Below are positions 7,773 through 16,645 of a DNA stretch of 64,000 bases, piece by piece. Position numbers and translations under genes: made by a program. The notes below the pieces were generated by a model. The model made no database searches. It was not told the origin of the DNA and worked only from the letters and a program-made list of their open reading frames with translations. The stretch is taken from assembly GCF_003298775.1 (NCBI RefSeq), contig NZ_QNTQ01000002.1, forward strand, positions 186,001 through 250,000. Direction: 5' to 3'. Numbering within the stretch: position 1 is the stretch's first letter; the number at the start of each line of letters is the position of its first letter. The stretch is from Rhodosalinus halophilus. GTDB taxonomy: Bacteria; Pseudomonadota; Alphaproteobacteria; Rhodobacterales; Rhodobacteraceae.

Positions 7773-8896
7773 GCCTCCGCCTGCGCCTCGCTGCGGCTCT
7801 TGCCGGCGGCGTCATGGGCCAGAACGGCGGCCATGAACCCGTCGAGGTCGCCGTCGAGCACGCCCTTGGTGTCGGAGGTTTCGTAGTTGGTGCGCAGATC
7901 CTTCACCATCTGGTAGGGCTGGAGGACATAGGAGCGGATCTGGTTGCCCCAGCCCGCCTCGCCCTTGGCCTCGTGACTCGCCTGGATCGCCTCGTTCCGG
8001 CGGTCGAGCTCCATCTGATAAAGTCGTGACTTCAGCGCCTTCATGGCGATGTCGCGGTTCTGGTGCTGCGACTTCTCCGAACTCGTGACGACGATGCCGG
8101 TCGGGATGTGGGTGATCCGCACCGCCGAGTCGGTGGTGTTGACGTGCTGGCCGCCCGCACCCGAGCTGCGGAAGGTGTCCACACGGATGTCGGCCGGGTT
8201 CACCTCGATCTCGATGTTGTCGTCCACCACCGGATAGACCCAGACCGAGCTGAACGAGGTGTGCCGCCGCGCCGAGCTGTCGTAGGGCGAGATGCGCACC
8301 AGCCGGTGCACCCCCGACTCGGACTTGAGCCAGCCATAGGCATTGGGGCCGCTTATCTTGTAGGTGGCCGACTTTATGCCCGCCTCGTCGCCCGGCGTCT
8401 CGGCCTGAAGCTCGACCTTGTAGCCGCGCTTTTCGGCCCAGCGGACATACATCCGCGCCAGCATCGCCGCCCAGTCGCAGCTTTCCGTGCCGCCCGCGCC
8501 GGCGTGAATTTCGAGGTAGGTGTCGTTGCCGTCGGCCTCGCCGTCGAGCAGCGCCTCCAGTTCTCTCGCGCGCGCCGTCTGCGCGAGCTCGGTCAGGGCC
8601 GCTTCGGCCTCGGCGATCACCTCCTCGTCGCCCTCGGCCTCGCCCATCTCGATCAGCTCGACGTTGTCCGACAGCTGCTGTTCGAGCGACGTCACCGTCT
8701 CGATCCGGTCCACGAGCGACTGACGCTCGCGCATGAGCTTCTGCGCGCGCTCGGGATCGTTCCAGAGTTCGGGATCCTCGACGCGTGCGTCGTATTCCTC
8801 GAGCCGGTGGGCCGCGGTCTCCCAGTCCATCCGCTGCCGCAGGAGCGTCAGCGATTTCTCGATCTCTTCCACCGCGTTCTGTGCCTCGGCACGCAT
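7769..8896 (-). CDS. prfB: Peptide chain release factor 2
   Basis: RF2 recognises UGA and UAA and triggers peptide release on the ribosome. The 375-aa product has the helical N-terminal domain, the peptidyl-hydrolysis motif GGQ ([17 protein letters not shown], about residues 246-248), and the codon-recognition region [15 protein letters not shown], with SPY in place of the enterobacterial SPF. The reading frame is continuous, with no CUUUGAC-type programmed frameshift near codon 25, unlike Escherichia coli prfB. The start is ATG at 8896; a TTG two codons upstream is possible. The amidase gene overlaps its stop. Confidence 0.96.
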   Translation of the reverse strand: MRAEAQNAVEEIEKSLTLLRQRMDWETAAHRLEEYDARVEDPELWNDPERAQKLMRERQSLVDRIETVTSLEQQLSDNVELIEMGEAEGDEEVIAEAEAALTELAQTARARELEALLDGEADGNDTYLEIHAGAGGTESCDWAAMLARMYVRWAEKRGYKVELQAETPGDEAGIKSATYKISGPNAYGWLKSESGVHRLVRISPYDSSARRHTSFSSVWVYPVVDDNIEIEVNPADIRVDTFRSSGAGGQHVNTTDSAVRITHIPTGIVVTSSEKSQHQNRDIAMKALKSRLYQMELDRRNEAIQASHEAKGEAGWGNQIRSYVLQPYQMVKDLRTNYETSDTKGVLDGDLDGFMAAVLAHDAAGKSRSEAQAEA

Positions 8897-8971
8897 GCGC
8901 AAAACCCCGAAAGTCAGGAAAACGTCAGACCGGCTAGATATGCGAGACGGCGCAGCGCGGCAAGGCGGCGC

Positions 8972-11491
8972 TCAATACAGGCCGCCCGAGCTCATCGAGC
9001 CGAAGCTCGCGCGCGGCCCGACGACGGCGGTGCCGCCCGTCGAGGTCGTCACCTCGCGCCCGCCTTCGCCGTCCGGCCGGATCATGTCGAAATCGCTGCC
9101 CATGGCGAAACCGCCGTCGAACATCACACCGAAGAGCGGCTCCTCGCCCTCGCGGAAATACTCCGCCACGACATTGGGCCCGCTGGCCTCGTCGGGCAGA
9201 CGCTGGCCGGTGTAGCGGTCGATCTTGATGAAGCGGCCGCCCTCGGGCACCTCGAACGGGCCTCCGCCGTATTTGTCCACCGCCTCGCGCATGAATTCGG
9301 TGAAGACCGGCCCGCAGAAGGCGCCGCCCGAGGCGCCCCGCCCCAGCGGCTCGGGCTGGTCGTAGCCGATGTAGCAGCCGGCCACGATGTCGGAGGTGAA
9401 GCCGATGAACCAGACGTCGCGCGCGTCGTTGGTCGTGCCGGTCTTGCCCGCCGTGGGCACCGGCAGATCGACGGTGGAGGCCGCCGTGCCCCGCTCGACC
9501 ACGCCGGTCATCATCGAGGTGAGCTGATAGGCCGTGATCGCGTCCATCACGCGCCAGCGGTCGGAGACGATGCGCGGACCCGTCCCGGGTTCGAGCGAGG
9601 GCACCGTGCAGTCCACGCAGTCGCGCTGGTCGTGGCGGTAGATGGTGCGCCCGTAGCGGTCCTGAATCCGGTCCACCAGCGTGGGCTCGACCCGCTCGCC
9701 GCCGTTGGCGAACATCGCGTAGGCCGCGACCATGCGGTAGAGCGTCGTCTCGTCCGAGCCCAGCGCGTTCGCCAGATAGCGGCCCATGTCGTCGTAGACC
9801 CCGAAGCGCTCGGCGTAGCGCGCCACGGTGTCCATCCCGATCTCCTGCGCCAGCCGCACGGTCATCAGGTTCCGCGACCGCTCGATGCCCGTGCGCAGCG
9901 GCGTCGGGCCGTAGAACTGGTTGGAGGCGTTGCGCGGCCGCCAGACGCCCTGCGGCGTGTCCACCTCGATCGGCGCGTCCACCACGATGGTCGCGGGCGA
10001 ATAGCCCGAATCGAGCGCCGCGGCATAGACGAAGGGCTTGAAGGACGAGCCGGGCTGCCGCATCGCCTGCGTCGCGCGGTTGAAGACCGAATCCTGGTAG
10101 GAAAAACCGCCCTGCATGGCGATCACGCGGCCGGTGTTCACGTCCATCGCCATGAAGGCGCCCTGCACTTCCGGCACCTGCCGCAGCGTCCAGCGGAGGA
10201 AGCTGCCGTCGTCGTCCGAGGTCATCCGGCGGACATGCACGATGTCGCCGCGTTCGAAATTGTCGAAGAAGTCGCCGCGCAGCCAGCGGATGTCCTCGCG
10301 CGGGATGGCGATGGGCGCGTCGCCCGAGAAGGGCACGCCCTCGATACCCACAAGCAGCCGCTGCTCCTCGACGCCCAGCACCACGGCCGGCAGCCATTCG
10401 CCGTCGAGGTCAATGTCGCGCGGCACCTCCGCCGCGGCCAGCGCCTCGCGCCAGGCGGATTCGTCGTCGAGCAGCGCGGGGTCGATGCGCTCGCCCGTGC
10501 CGCGCCAGACGCCCTGCTGGCGGTCGTAGTCCTCGAGCTTGCGGCGCAGGGCGCGCGCCGCGACCTCCTGCATCTCGGGGTCGATCGTGGCGCGCACCGT
10601 GAAGCCGCCGGTGAAGAACTGCTCTTCGCCGAAGTCGCGGGACAGCTGGCGGCGGATCTCGTCGGTGGGATAGTCGCGCGGCGGCAGCTTCTCGCGGAAG
10701 CTGTCGAAATCGCCCGCCATGACCGTGCGCAGCGGCATCTCGCGCTCGCGCTGCCAGGTGGCCCGGTCGAGATAGCCGTTCTCGTACATCTCCTTGAGCA
10801 CGAAGTTGCGCCGTGCGAGCAGCCGGTCGGCGTTGCGCACCGGATGGTAGTCCGACGGCGCCTTGGGCAGCGAGGCGAGCGTCGCGGCCTCGTGCGGGGC
10901 AAGCTCGCGCAGCGTCTTGTTGAAGAAGGTTTGCGCGGCGGCCATCACGCCGTAGGAATTCTGCCCGAGGTAGATCTCGTTGAGGTAGAGCTCCAGGATC
11001 TCCTCCTTGCTCAGCGTCTGCTCGAGGCGCGTGGCGAGGATGATCTCCTTGATCTTGCGCTCGATCCGGCGGTCGCCGGAGAGCAGGAAGTTCTTCATCA
11101 CCTGCTGGGTGATCGTGGAGGCGCCGCGCAGCGTCTCGCCGCGGGTGCGCACCGCCTCGACAATGGCCGCGGCGATCCCGCGCGCGTCGTAGCCGCCGTG
11201 CTGGTAGAAGTTCTTGTCCTCGGCCGAGATGAAGGCGTGCTTGACGAGGTCGGGGATCTCCTCGGCCGGCGCGAAGAGGCGGCGTTCGCGGGCGAACTCG
11301 TCCACGATCTCGCCCTCGACGGAATAGATCCGGCTGATCGTCGGCGGCTGATACTGGGCAAGGCTTTCATGGCTGGGCAGGTCGCGGCCGTAGACCCAGA
11401 AGACGCCGCCGATCGACAGCGCCACGACCATCAGCCCCAGCGTGAGGAAGCTGAAGATCGCGCCGAAGAAGGAAAGGATGAACCTGAGCAC
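8972..11491 (-). CDS. mrcA: Penicillin-binding protein 1A, bifunctional transglycosylase/transpeptidase
   Basis: Class A PBP that polymerises and cross-links peptidoglycan. The 839-aa protein has an N-terminal membrane anchor (about residues 3-35) and a GT51 glycosyltransferase domain with catalytic Glu91 in SAEDKNFYQHGG and ITQQVMKN. An OB-like insertion follows, then a transpeptidase domain with GSSFKPF (active Ser), SRN and GKTGTTND motifs. The tail is rich in Gly and Ser. It lies 128 bases downstream of the amidase_3 gene on the same strand, a functional pairing of cell-wall synthesis with septal hydrolysis. Confidence 0.96.
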   Translation of the reverse strand: MLRFILSFFGAIFSFLTLGLMVVALSIGGVFWVYGRDLPSHESLAQYQPPTISRIYSVEGEIVDEFARERRLFAPAEEIPDLVKHAFISAEDKNFYQHGGYDARGIAAAIVEAVRTRGETLRGASTITQQVMKNFLLSGDRRIERKIKEIILATRLEQTLSKEEILELYLNEIYLGQNSYGVMAAAQTFFNKTLRELAPHEAATLASLPKAPSDYHPVRNADRLLARRNFVLKEMYENGYLDRATWQREREMPLRTVMAGDFDSFREKLPPRDYPTDEIRRQLSRDFGEEQFFTGGFTVRATIDPEMQEVAARALRRKLEDYDRQQGVWRGTGERIDPALLDDESAWREALAAAEVPRDIDLDGEWLPAVVLGVEEQRLLVGIEGVPFSGDAPIAIPREDIRWLRGDFFDNFERGDIVHVRRMTSDDDGSFLRWTLRQVPEVQGAFMAMDVNTGRVIAMQGGFSYQDSVFNRATQAMRQPGSSFKPFVYAAALDSGYSPATIVVDAPIEVDTPQGVWRPRNASNQFYGPTPLRTGIERSRNLMTVRLAQEIGMDTVARYAERFGVYDDMGRYLANALGSDETTLYRMVAAYAMFANGGERVEPTLVDRIQDRYGRTIYRHDQRDCVDCTVPSLEPGTGPRIVSDRWRVMDAITAYQLTSMMTGVVERGTAASTVDLPVPTAGKTGTTNDARDVWFIGFTSDIVAGCYIGYDQPEPLGRGASGGAFCGPVFTEFMREAVDKYGGGPFEVPEGGRFIKIDRYTGQRLPDEASGPNVVAEYFREGEEPLFGVMFDGGFAMGSDFDMIRPDGEGGREVTTSTGGTAVVGPRASFGSMSSGGLY

Positions 11492-11619
11492 GCCGCGCTC
11501 CTGCCTCTGTGGCCGCCTTGTTACACCCGCGCGGCGTGGCGGTCAAAAGCCCGCGCGTGTCGTCGCCGATATGTGACCGCACCATGGCCGATGCCAGAGG
11601 CGCGGTGCGGCCCGGCGGA

Positions 11620-12834
11620 TCATTGCCGCCGCAGCGGCGCCTCGGCCGCGTCCTCGGCCATCCAGGCGCCGATGCCCTGCCACACGCCCTCCGCGAGCGC
11701 CGCGCGCCAGGCGGGATCCTGCAAACGCTGAAGATCCTCCGGCGTCGAGAGGAACCCGGCCTCGAGCAGGACCGAGGGGATGTCGGCCGCCTTGAGCACC
11801 GAAAAGCCCGCCGAGCGCAGCGGGCGCGAGTTGACGTGGCCCGTGGCCGCGGCGATCCCCTCCACCAGCGCGCGGGCGAGGCTTTCGGCGCGGGGCTGGG
11901 TCTCGAGGCGGGCCAGGTCCATCAGGACGTCGGCGACCACGTCGTCGGTCCCCGCGAGATCGAGACCCGCCAGCAGATCCGAGCGGTTGTGCCGCTCCGC
12001 GAGCGCCGCCGAGGCGGCGTCCGAGGCGCTCTCCGACAGGGTATAGACGGTCGCGCCATGGGCGACGCCGCTGGCCAGGGAATCGGCGTGCAACGAGATG
12101 AAGAGGTCGGCCTTTGCCTGGTGGGCGATGGCGACGCGCCGCTCGAGCGACACGAAGATGTCGGCGTCGCGCGTGAGCACAACCTCGAAGCCGGCGCGCC
12201 GGAGCACGTCGCGCAACTCTCGCGCGAAGGTCAGCATCAGCGCGGCCTCGTTCACCGCGCCGGCCTCGGCGCCGGGGTCGATGCCGCCGTGGCCGGGATC
12301 CAGCACCACGCGCAGCGGGCGCGGCTCGCCCGAGCTGCGCGGCGCGGGCTCGACGGGCGCGGGCTGGGGCAGATCCCAGCGCGGATCCTGGGGCGCGCCG
12401 GCAGCGGCGTCGAAGGCGGCGGCGCTCACGGGTTCGAGATAGACGGCGAGGGTCGCCGTGCCGGTGAGGTCGCTGACCGAGAGCCCGGCCTCGGCCACCC
12501 CGAGAGGACGCTCGAGATCGGCGACGAGCCGCGACCAGCCCTCGCGGAATGCGCCGAAGCGGACCTCCCCCAGCCCCTCGGCGGCGAAGTCCTCGGGCGC
12601 GAGCGCGGACCAGTCCACCTCGCGGAAGTCGAGAACGAGGCGGTCGGGATCGGACAGGGTGAACACCCGCCAGGGCACACCCTGACTAAGCGCGAGCTCG
12701 AGGCGCACGCCCTTCGCCGTCGTCTCCGCGCCGCTGGCGTCCGGCAGCGCGCGGGCGAGACCGCCCAGCGACTGCGCGGCCGCCGCGCCGGCGACCAGCG
12801 CAAGCGTGAGCGCCAGTGTCGCAATCCATCGCAT
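11620..12834 (-). CDS. amiC: N-acetylmuramoyl-L-alanine amidase, AMIN + amidase_3 domains
   Basis: Periplasmic zinc amidase that removes stem peptides from glycan strands, mainly at the septum. The 404-aa protein has a signal peptide (residues 1-22, ending AAAAQ), an AMIN targeting domain (about residues 40-145), and an amidase_3 domain starting VVLDPGHGGIDPGAE. Zinc and catalytic residues are visible: His in DPGHGG, Glu in NEAAL, His in SLHADS, and the catalytic Glu in LLEAGFLS. The start MRWIATLAL at 12834 gives a proper signal; upstream in-frame ATGs do not. mrcA follows on the same strand. Confidence 0.94.
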   Translation of the reverse strand: MRWIATLALTLALVAGAAAAQSLGGLARALPDASGAETTAKGVRLELALSQGVPWRVFTLSDPDRLVLDFREVDWSALAPEDFAAEGLGEVRFGAFREGWSRLVADLERPLGVAEAGLSVSDLTGTATLAVYLEPVSAAAFDAAAGAPQDPRWDLPQPAPVEPAPRSSGEPRPLRVVLDPGHGGIDPGAEAGAVNEAALMLTFARELRDVLRRAGFEVVLTRDADIFVSLERRVAIAHQAKADLFISLHADSLASGVAHGATVYTLSESASDAASAALAERHNRSDLLAGLDLAGTDDVVADVLMDLARLETQPRAESLARALVEGIAAATGHVNSRPLRSAGFSVLKAADIPSVLLEAGFLSTPEDLQRLQDPAWRAALAEGVWQGIGAWMAEDAAEAPLRRQ

Positions 12835-12910
12835 GTATCGAGCCCTGCCCGGCCTCTGGGTGTTTTGTCGGCAGCATACAACAAGCGGAGCCCGCGCGGA
12901 ACCGCCGCTG

Positions 12911-12960
12911 CTCATCGGTCCCTCCGGTCCCTCTTCGCGAGGAGCGCCCGCCCGGGCGCG
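12911..12960. repeat. CTCATCGG..CTCTTCGCGAGGAGCGCCC intergenic repeat (copy A)
   Basis: Begins CTCATCGGTCC and contains CTCTTCGCGAGGAGCGCCCG, ending in a CCCGGGCG segment. The same signature, with the same order and spacing, occurs at 52361-52410, and its first half occurs inverted at 40867-40923. Here it follows the stop of the leftward aminotransferase gene at 12969 and can fold around the CCTC-TTCGC-GAGG core. Confidence 0.65.
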
Positions 12961-12968
12961 ACCGAGCG

Positions 12969-14123
12969 TCAGGCGATATGCCCCCGCCCGCGCATGAAAC
13001 GTTCGAGCCGCGCCAGCCCCTCGCGGATGTCGGCGGTGCTCGCCGCGTAGGAAAACCGCAGCGTGCCGCCGCCGCGCGCCGGATCGAAGTCGAGCCCGGG
13101 CGTCACGGCGACTCCGGCCTCGTCGAGGATGGCACGTGCGAAGCCCAGCGAGTCGGAGGTGATACGGCTCACGTCCGCATAGACATAGAAGGCGCCGTCC
13201 GGCGGCGCGATGTCGGCGAAGCCGGCCTTCGGCAGCCCGTCGAGCAGCAGCTGCCGGTTCTCGGCATAGACGGCGAGATTGGACTCCAGCTCTTCCCGCG
13301 CGTCGATCGCGGCCAGCGCTGCGACCTGCGCGGCGTGCGAGGGGCAGATGAAGAGGTTCTGCGCCAGCCGTTCGACCCGGCGGACATGGTCGGGCGGCAC
13401 GACCATCCAGCCCACGCGCCAGCCGGTCATGGAGAAATACTTGGAAAAGGAGTTGATGACGTAGAGGTCGTCGGAAAGCTCCAGCGCGGTGACGGCCTTC
13501 GCCTCGTATTCGATGCCGTGATAGATCTCGTCGCTGACGAAGGCGGCGCCTTCGGCCTCGGCCCAGCCGATCAGCGCGGCGAGGTCGTCGCGGCCCAGCA
13601 TCGTGCCCGTCGGGTTGGCGGGCGAGGCGACCAGCAGGCCGGAGAGCCCCTGCCCCGCCAGCTCGCCCGGCACCGGCTGATAGCGGTTCTCGGGCCGCGT
13701 CGGGATGTCCACCGGCTCGAGGTCGAGCGCACGCAGGATCTGCCGGTAGCTGGGATAGCCCGGCGCGCCGACGCCCACCTTCTCGCCCGCGTCGAAAAGC
13801 GCGGTGAAGGCCAGGACGAAGGCCCCCGAGGAGCCCGCGGTGACGACCACGCGCGCCGGATCGAGGTCCACGTCATACCATTCGCCGTATAGCCGGGCGA
13901 TCCGCGCGCGAAGCTCGGGCAGGCCCAGCGCGACCGTGTAGCCCAGCGGCCCCGCCTCCATCGCGCGGGCGAGCGCGGCGCGCGCGGCGGCGGGCGCGGG
14001 CGTTCCGGGCTGGCCCACTTCCATGTGGACGACATGGCGGCACGCCGCCTCGGCGGCGCGCGCGGCCTCCATGACGTCCATCACAATGAAGGGATCGACC
14101 TCTCCCCGTCTTGAGTTCCGCAT
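12969..14123 (-). CDS. Pyridoxal-phosphate aminotransferase, class I/II fold
   Basis: 384-aa fold-type I aminotransferase. PLP features: EVGQPGTPAP near the N-terminus, GSSGAFVLAF, the SPANPTGTML loop, DEIYHG, the Schiff-base Lys in NSFSKYFSMTGWRVGW (about residue 233), and the C-terminal Arg in GGTLRFSYA. It resembles AspC/AlaT-like proteins; the amino acid specificity cannot be read. The start MRNSRRGEVDPF at 14123 is the first ATG; the upstream codons are non-ATG. It faces away from the dsbA-like pair across a short divergent gap. Confidence 0.88.
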   Translation of the reverse strand: MRNSRRGEVDPFIVMDVMEAARAAEAACRHVVHMEVGQPGTPAPAAARAALARAMEAGPLGYTVALGLPELRARIARLYGEWYDVDLDPARVVVTAGSSGAFVLAFTALFDAGEKVGVGAPGYPSYRQILRALDLEPVDIPTRPENRYQPVPGELAGQGLSGLLVASPANPTGTMLGRDDLAALIGWAEAEGAAFVSDEIYHGIEYEAKAVTALELSDDLYVINSFSKYFSMTGWRVGWMVVPPDHVRRVERLAQNLFICPSHAAQVAALAAIDAREELESNLAVYAENRQLLLDGLPKAGFADIAPPDGAFYVYADVSRITSDSLGFARAILDEAGVAVTPGLDFDPARGGGTLRFSYAASTADIREGLARLERFMRGRGHIA

Positions 14124-14248
14124 CGCGCCCTCGCACAGTGTCCGCAATCGCTTGTCCCAGCCGGGAGCGAAGAGGTCAATCCGGCCCGGCCTTGGCGGCG
14201 CGGGCAGGATGTGCTCTGGTCCCGGCGACCCAAGACACGGAGACGCGC

Positions 14249-15007
14249 ATGACCCTGTTCCGCCCCCTTTCGGGCACCGTCCTGGCCGCCGCCCTTGCGG
14301 CCGCGCCTGCAGCCGCCCTCGACCTCACCGACATGACCGAGGCGGAGCGCGAGGCGTTCCGCGCGGAGGTGCGCGCCTATCTGCTCGACAACCCCGAGGT
14401 CATCATGGAGGCCGTCGCGGTGCTCGAGGAACGCGAGGCCGCCGCGCAGGAAGCGGCCGACCGCGAGATGGTCAAGGCGCACGCCGAGGAGATCTTCGAC
14501 GACGGGTATTCCTGGGTAGGCGGCAACCCCGACGGCGACGTGACGCTGGTGGAGTTCATCGACTACCGCTGCGGCTACTGCCGGCGCGCGCACGACGAGG
14601 TCAACGAACTGGTCGAGAGCGACGGCGACATCCGGCTCGTCATCAAGGAGTTTCCGATCCTCGGGCCGGACTCGCTCGCATCCTCCCGCTTCGCCATCGC
14701 CACCAAGCAGGTGGCCGGGGACGAGGCCTATCACGCCGCCAAGGAGGCGCTGATCCGCATGACCGGCGAGGTCAACGAGGTGACGCTCACGCGGCTGGCC
14801 GAGTCGCTCGGCCTCGACGCGGACGAGATCCTTCTGCAGATGCAGAGCCCCGACGTGGACGAGGTCATCGCGCGGACCCGCGCGCTGGCGCAGCGGCTGG
14901 GCATCAGCGGCACGCCGACCTTCGTGCTGCCCGACCGGATGGTGCGCGGCTACGTGCCGCTCGAGAACATGCGCGAAATCGTGGCCGATGTGCGCGAGGC
15001 GAGCTAG
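14249..15007 (+). CDS. Secreted DsbA-like thiol-disulfide oxidoreductase
   Basis: 252-aa exported thioredoxin-fold protein of the DsbA/Com1/ScsC type. Residues 1-23 are a Sec signal (TVLAAALAAAPAAALDL). A helical N-terminal segment follows (about residues 25-80, EREAFRAEVRAYLLDNPEVI), then a thioredoxin fold with active site Cys-Gly-Tyr-Cys (YRCGYCRRAH, about residue 111) and the cis-Pro loop GTPTFVLPD. Such proteins oxidise or shuffle disulfides in the periplasm. The start at 14249 is chosen for the signal peptide. It overlaps the following paralogue by 20 bases. Confidence 0.9.
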   Translation: MTLFRPLSGTVLAAALAAAPAAALDLTDMTEAEREAFRAEVRAYLLDNPEVIMEAVAVLEEREAAAQEAADREMVKAHAEEIFDDGYSWVGGNPDGDVTLVEFIDYRCGYCRRAHDEVNELVESDGDIRLVIKEFPILGPDSLASSRFAIATKQVAGDEAYHAAKEALIRMTGEVNEVTLTRLAESLGLDADEILLQMQSPDVDEVIARTRALAQRLGISGTPTFVLPDRMVRGYVPLENMREIVADVREAS

Positions 15008-15710
15008 CACCGTCGTCGCTCTCACCCTCGCCGCCGGCCCGGCCGCCGCGCTCGACCTGACGGAGGCGGAGCGCGCGGCCTTCCGCGCCGAGGTGCGCGC
15101 GCTGTTGCTCGAGGAACCCGAGATCGTCGCGCGCGCGCTCTCGCCCGCGCCGTCCTACGCCGAAGAGGCCGCGCGCGACACCGCGCTGCTCGACAGGTTG
15201 GCTCCGAAGCTCTTTGGCGACGACGCGGACTATCGCGAGGGCCCCGCCGACGCCGCGCCGCTCGTGGCCTTCCTGCCGCCGGCCTGCGACGGTTGCGCGG
15301 ATCTGATCGAGGACCTGCGCGCGCTGGTCCGGGAAAACGGGGCGACCCGGCTGATCGTGAAGGATCTGCCCGGCGCGGACGAGCGTCAGCGCACCGCCGC
15401 GGCCTTCCTCTCCGCGCTGCTGGCCGAGGCCGGCCCCGCCGCCTGGCGCGAAGCGCGCGTCGCGCTGCCCGAGCTGCCGGACCCCGGTGATCCTGCGGCG
15501 CTGCGGCGGCTCTCGCAGGTCATGGGCTGGCCTGCGGACCGGGTGCTCGCCGCCATGACCGCGCAGCGAACGCGCGCGCGCCTGCAAAGGACGAGCGAAC
15601 TGGTCGAGGCGCTGGGTTTCGACGTGGCCCCGTCCTATGTCGTGGACGGCACGCTGATCCGGGGCGACGTGCCGGTGCCGCTGCTGGCGCGCTACCTGCC
15701 GGCGCGGTAG
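14988..15710 (+). CDS. Second DsbA-like secreted protein, divergent tandem paralogue
   Basis: 240-aa protein starting inside the end of the preceding gene (20-base overlap, ATG at 14988). It has its own signal (residues 1-22, TVVALTLAAGPAAALDL). Its N-terminal helical segment, LTEAERAAFRAEVRALLLEEPEIV, nearly copies that of its neighbour, showing a tandem duplication. The active site is Cys-Asp-Gly-Cys (PPACDGCADL), the loop APSYVVDG keeps the cis-Pro, and the central region has diverged strongly. It may be a specialised oxidase or isomerase or a redox partner of the first protein; this is inference. Confidence 0.82.
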   Translation: MCARRASTVVALTLAAGPAAALDLTEAERAAFRAEVRALLLEEPEIVARALSPAPSYAEEAARDTALLDRLAPKLFGDDADYREGPADAAPLVAFLPPACDGCADLIEDLRALVRENGATRLIVKDLPGADERQRTAAAFLSALLAEAGPAAWREARVALPELPDPGDPAALRRLSQVMGWPADRVLAAMTAQRTRARLQRTSELVEALGFDVAPSYVVDGTLIRGDVPVPLLARYLPAR

Positions 15711-15722
15711 GGAGCGCTCGCG

Positions 15723-16535
15723 TCAGGGCTCTTCCGCCTCCAGAACATGGCCCTCGTCGGGGATCACGTTCCGGACGAGTCGCGGGATACCTTCGGGGAT
15801 CTCCGGCGCATCGGGGCGGAAAAGGCCGCAGGCATAGAGCGCCTTGCGAACGTCCACGTTGTGCCCCAGGTGCTCGAGCGCGACGAGCGAGGCGCCCGGC
15901 CGACGGCCGCGGCGCGTCGGCCCGCCCGTCTGCACGCCCGTCAGCCGGCCGATACGACTGTGATAGCTGGGATAGAGCGTCACCTGCGTGATGCAGTTCG
16001 CCTGCATCGTCTCGTATTCGACGATATAGATGCGGTTCGTCAGGAACAGCGCGGCGCCCTCGTACTTGTTGATCGCCGTGGCCGGACCGCGCCCGTCCTC
16101 CCGGATCGGCTCGAGGTTCTTCCAGTAGAAGCGCCCGTCGACGTGATAGAGCCGCGCGAAGGACTTCATGATCCGGCCCGGCTGGCTGAAGGAGTAGAAG
16201 TAGCGGAAGTAGAAGCCTTCGTAGCGCCGCAGGCTGGCGCTCGCGCGGAGCAGCCGCTCGACATGCGTCATCGGCCCCGCGAGCTCGGGCGCGGCCAGCG
16301 GCTGGCTGCGGACCGCGACGAGGCTGCGCAGCTGCGAGGGCTCCGACAGCATCTCGGCCTCGGTGACGCCGAAGAAGTCACAGAGCCGGCGCATGTTCGC
16401 CCGCGAGGGGCGCGACTGGCCGGCGAGATACTTGTTGAACTGCTGGCGGTTGATCCCGATCCGCCGGCAGATCTCGGCGATGGAGGGGTAGTGCGAACAG
16501 AGGAAGGCGAGGTTTTCTGACAGATCGTCGGGCAT
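15723..16535 (-). CDS. XRE-type helix-turn-helix regulator with a C-terminal sensor-like domain
   Basis: 270 aa. Residues about 10-65 form an HTH (YPSIAEICRRIGINRQQFNKYLAG) typical of XRE/Cro-like repressors. The remaining ~190 residues are an unrecognised domain with FYFRYFYSFSQPGRIMKSF, IYIVEYETMQANCITQVTLYPSY and a basic loop RRGRRPG; this is presumably the effector domain. The gene is divergent from the S15 hydrolase-ABC operon across a 110-base gap, the usual place for a local regulator. The start MPDDLSENLAF at 16535 removes 12 unlikely upstream residues. Confidence 0.82.
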   Translation of the reverse strand: MPDDLSENLAFLCSHYPSIAEICRRIGINRQQFNKYLAGQSRPSRANMRRLCDFFGVTEAEMLSEPSQLRSLVAVRSQPLAAPELAGPMTHVERLLRASASLRRYEGFYFRYFYSFSQPGRIMKSFARLYHVDGRFYWKNLEPIREDGRGPATAINKYEGAALFLTNRIYIVEYETMQANCITQVTLYPSYHSRIGRLTGVQTGGPTRRGRRPGASLVALEHLGHNVDVRKALYACGLFRPDAPEIPEGIPRLVRNVIPDEGHVLEAEEP

Positions 16536-16645
16536 GCCCGATTTAGCGCAGAGACGCGCCAGGAGTGTCAACCCGCGAAGGCAAGCGAAATTGCGGACGC
16601 GGGCCGGGCCTGCTTGTCTGGGTCGGCAACCATCGAGAGGCAGGC

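Noticed and set aside
7769..8896. Possible programmed frameshift in prfB
   Set aside because: The RF2 frame is continuous from the start, with no in-frame TGA near codon 25 and no slippery CUUUGA site.
8063..11731. 1222-codon rightward open frame across prfB and mrcA
   Set aside because: It is antisense to two certain genes and contains only Arg/His/Ala-rich sequence, so it is a GC-bias artefact.
15723..16535. Phage repressor interpretation of the XRE-type protein
   Set aside because: No integrase, cro-like partner or other phage gene is nearby, and the divergent metabolic operon explains a local regulator.
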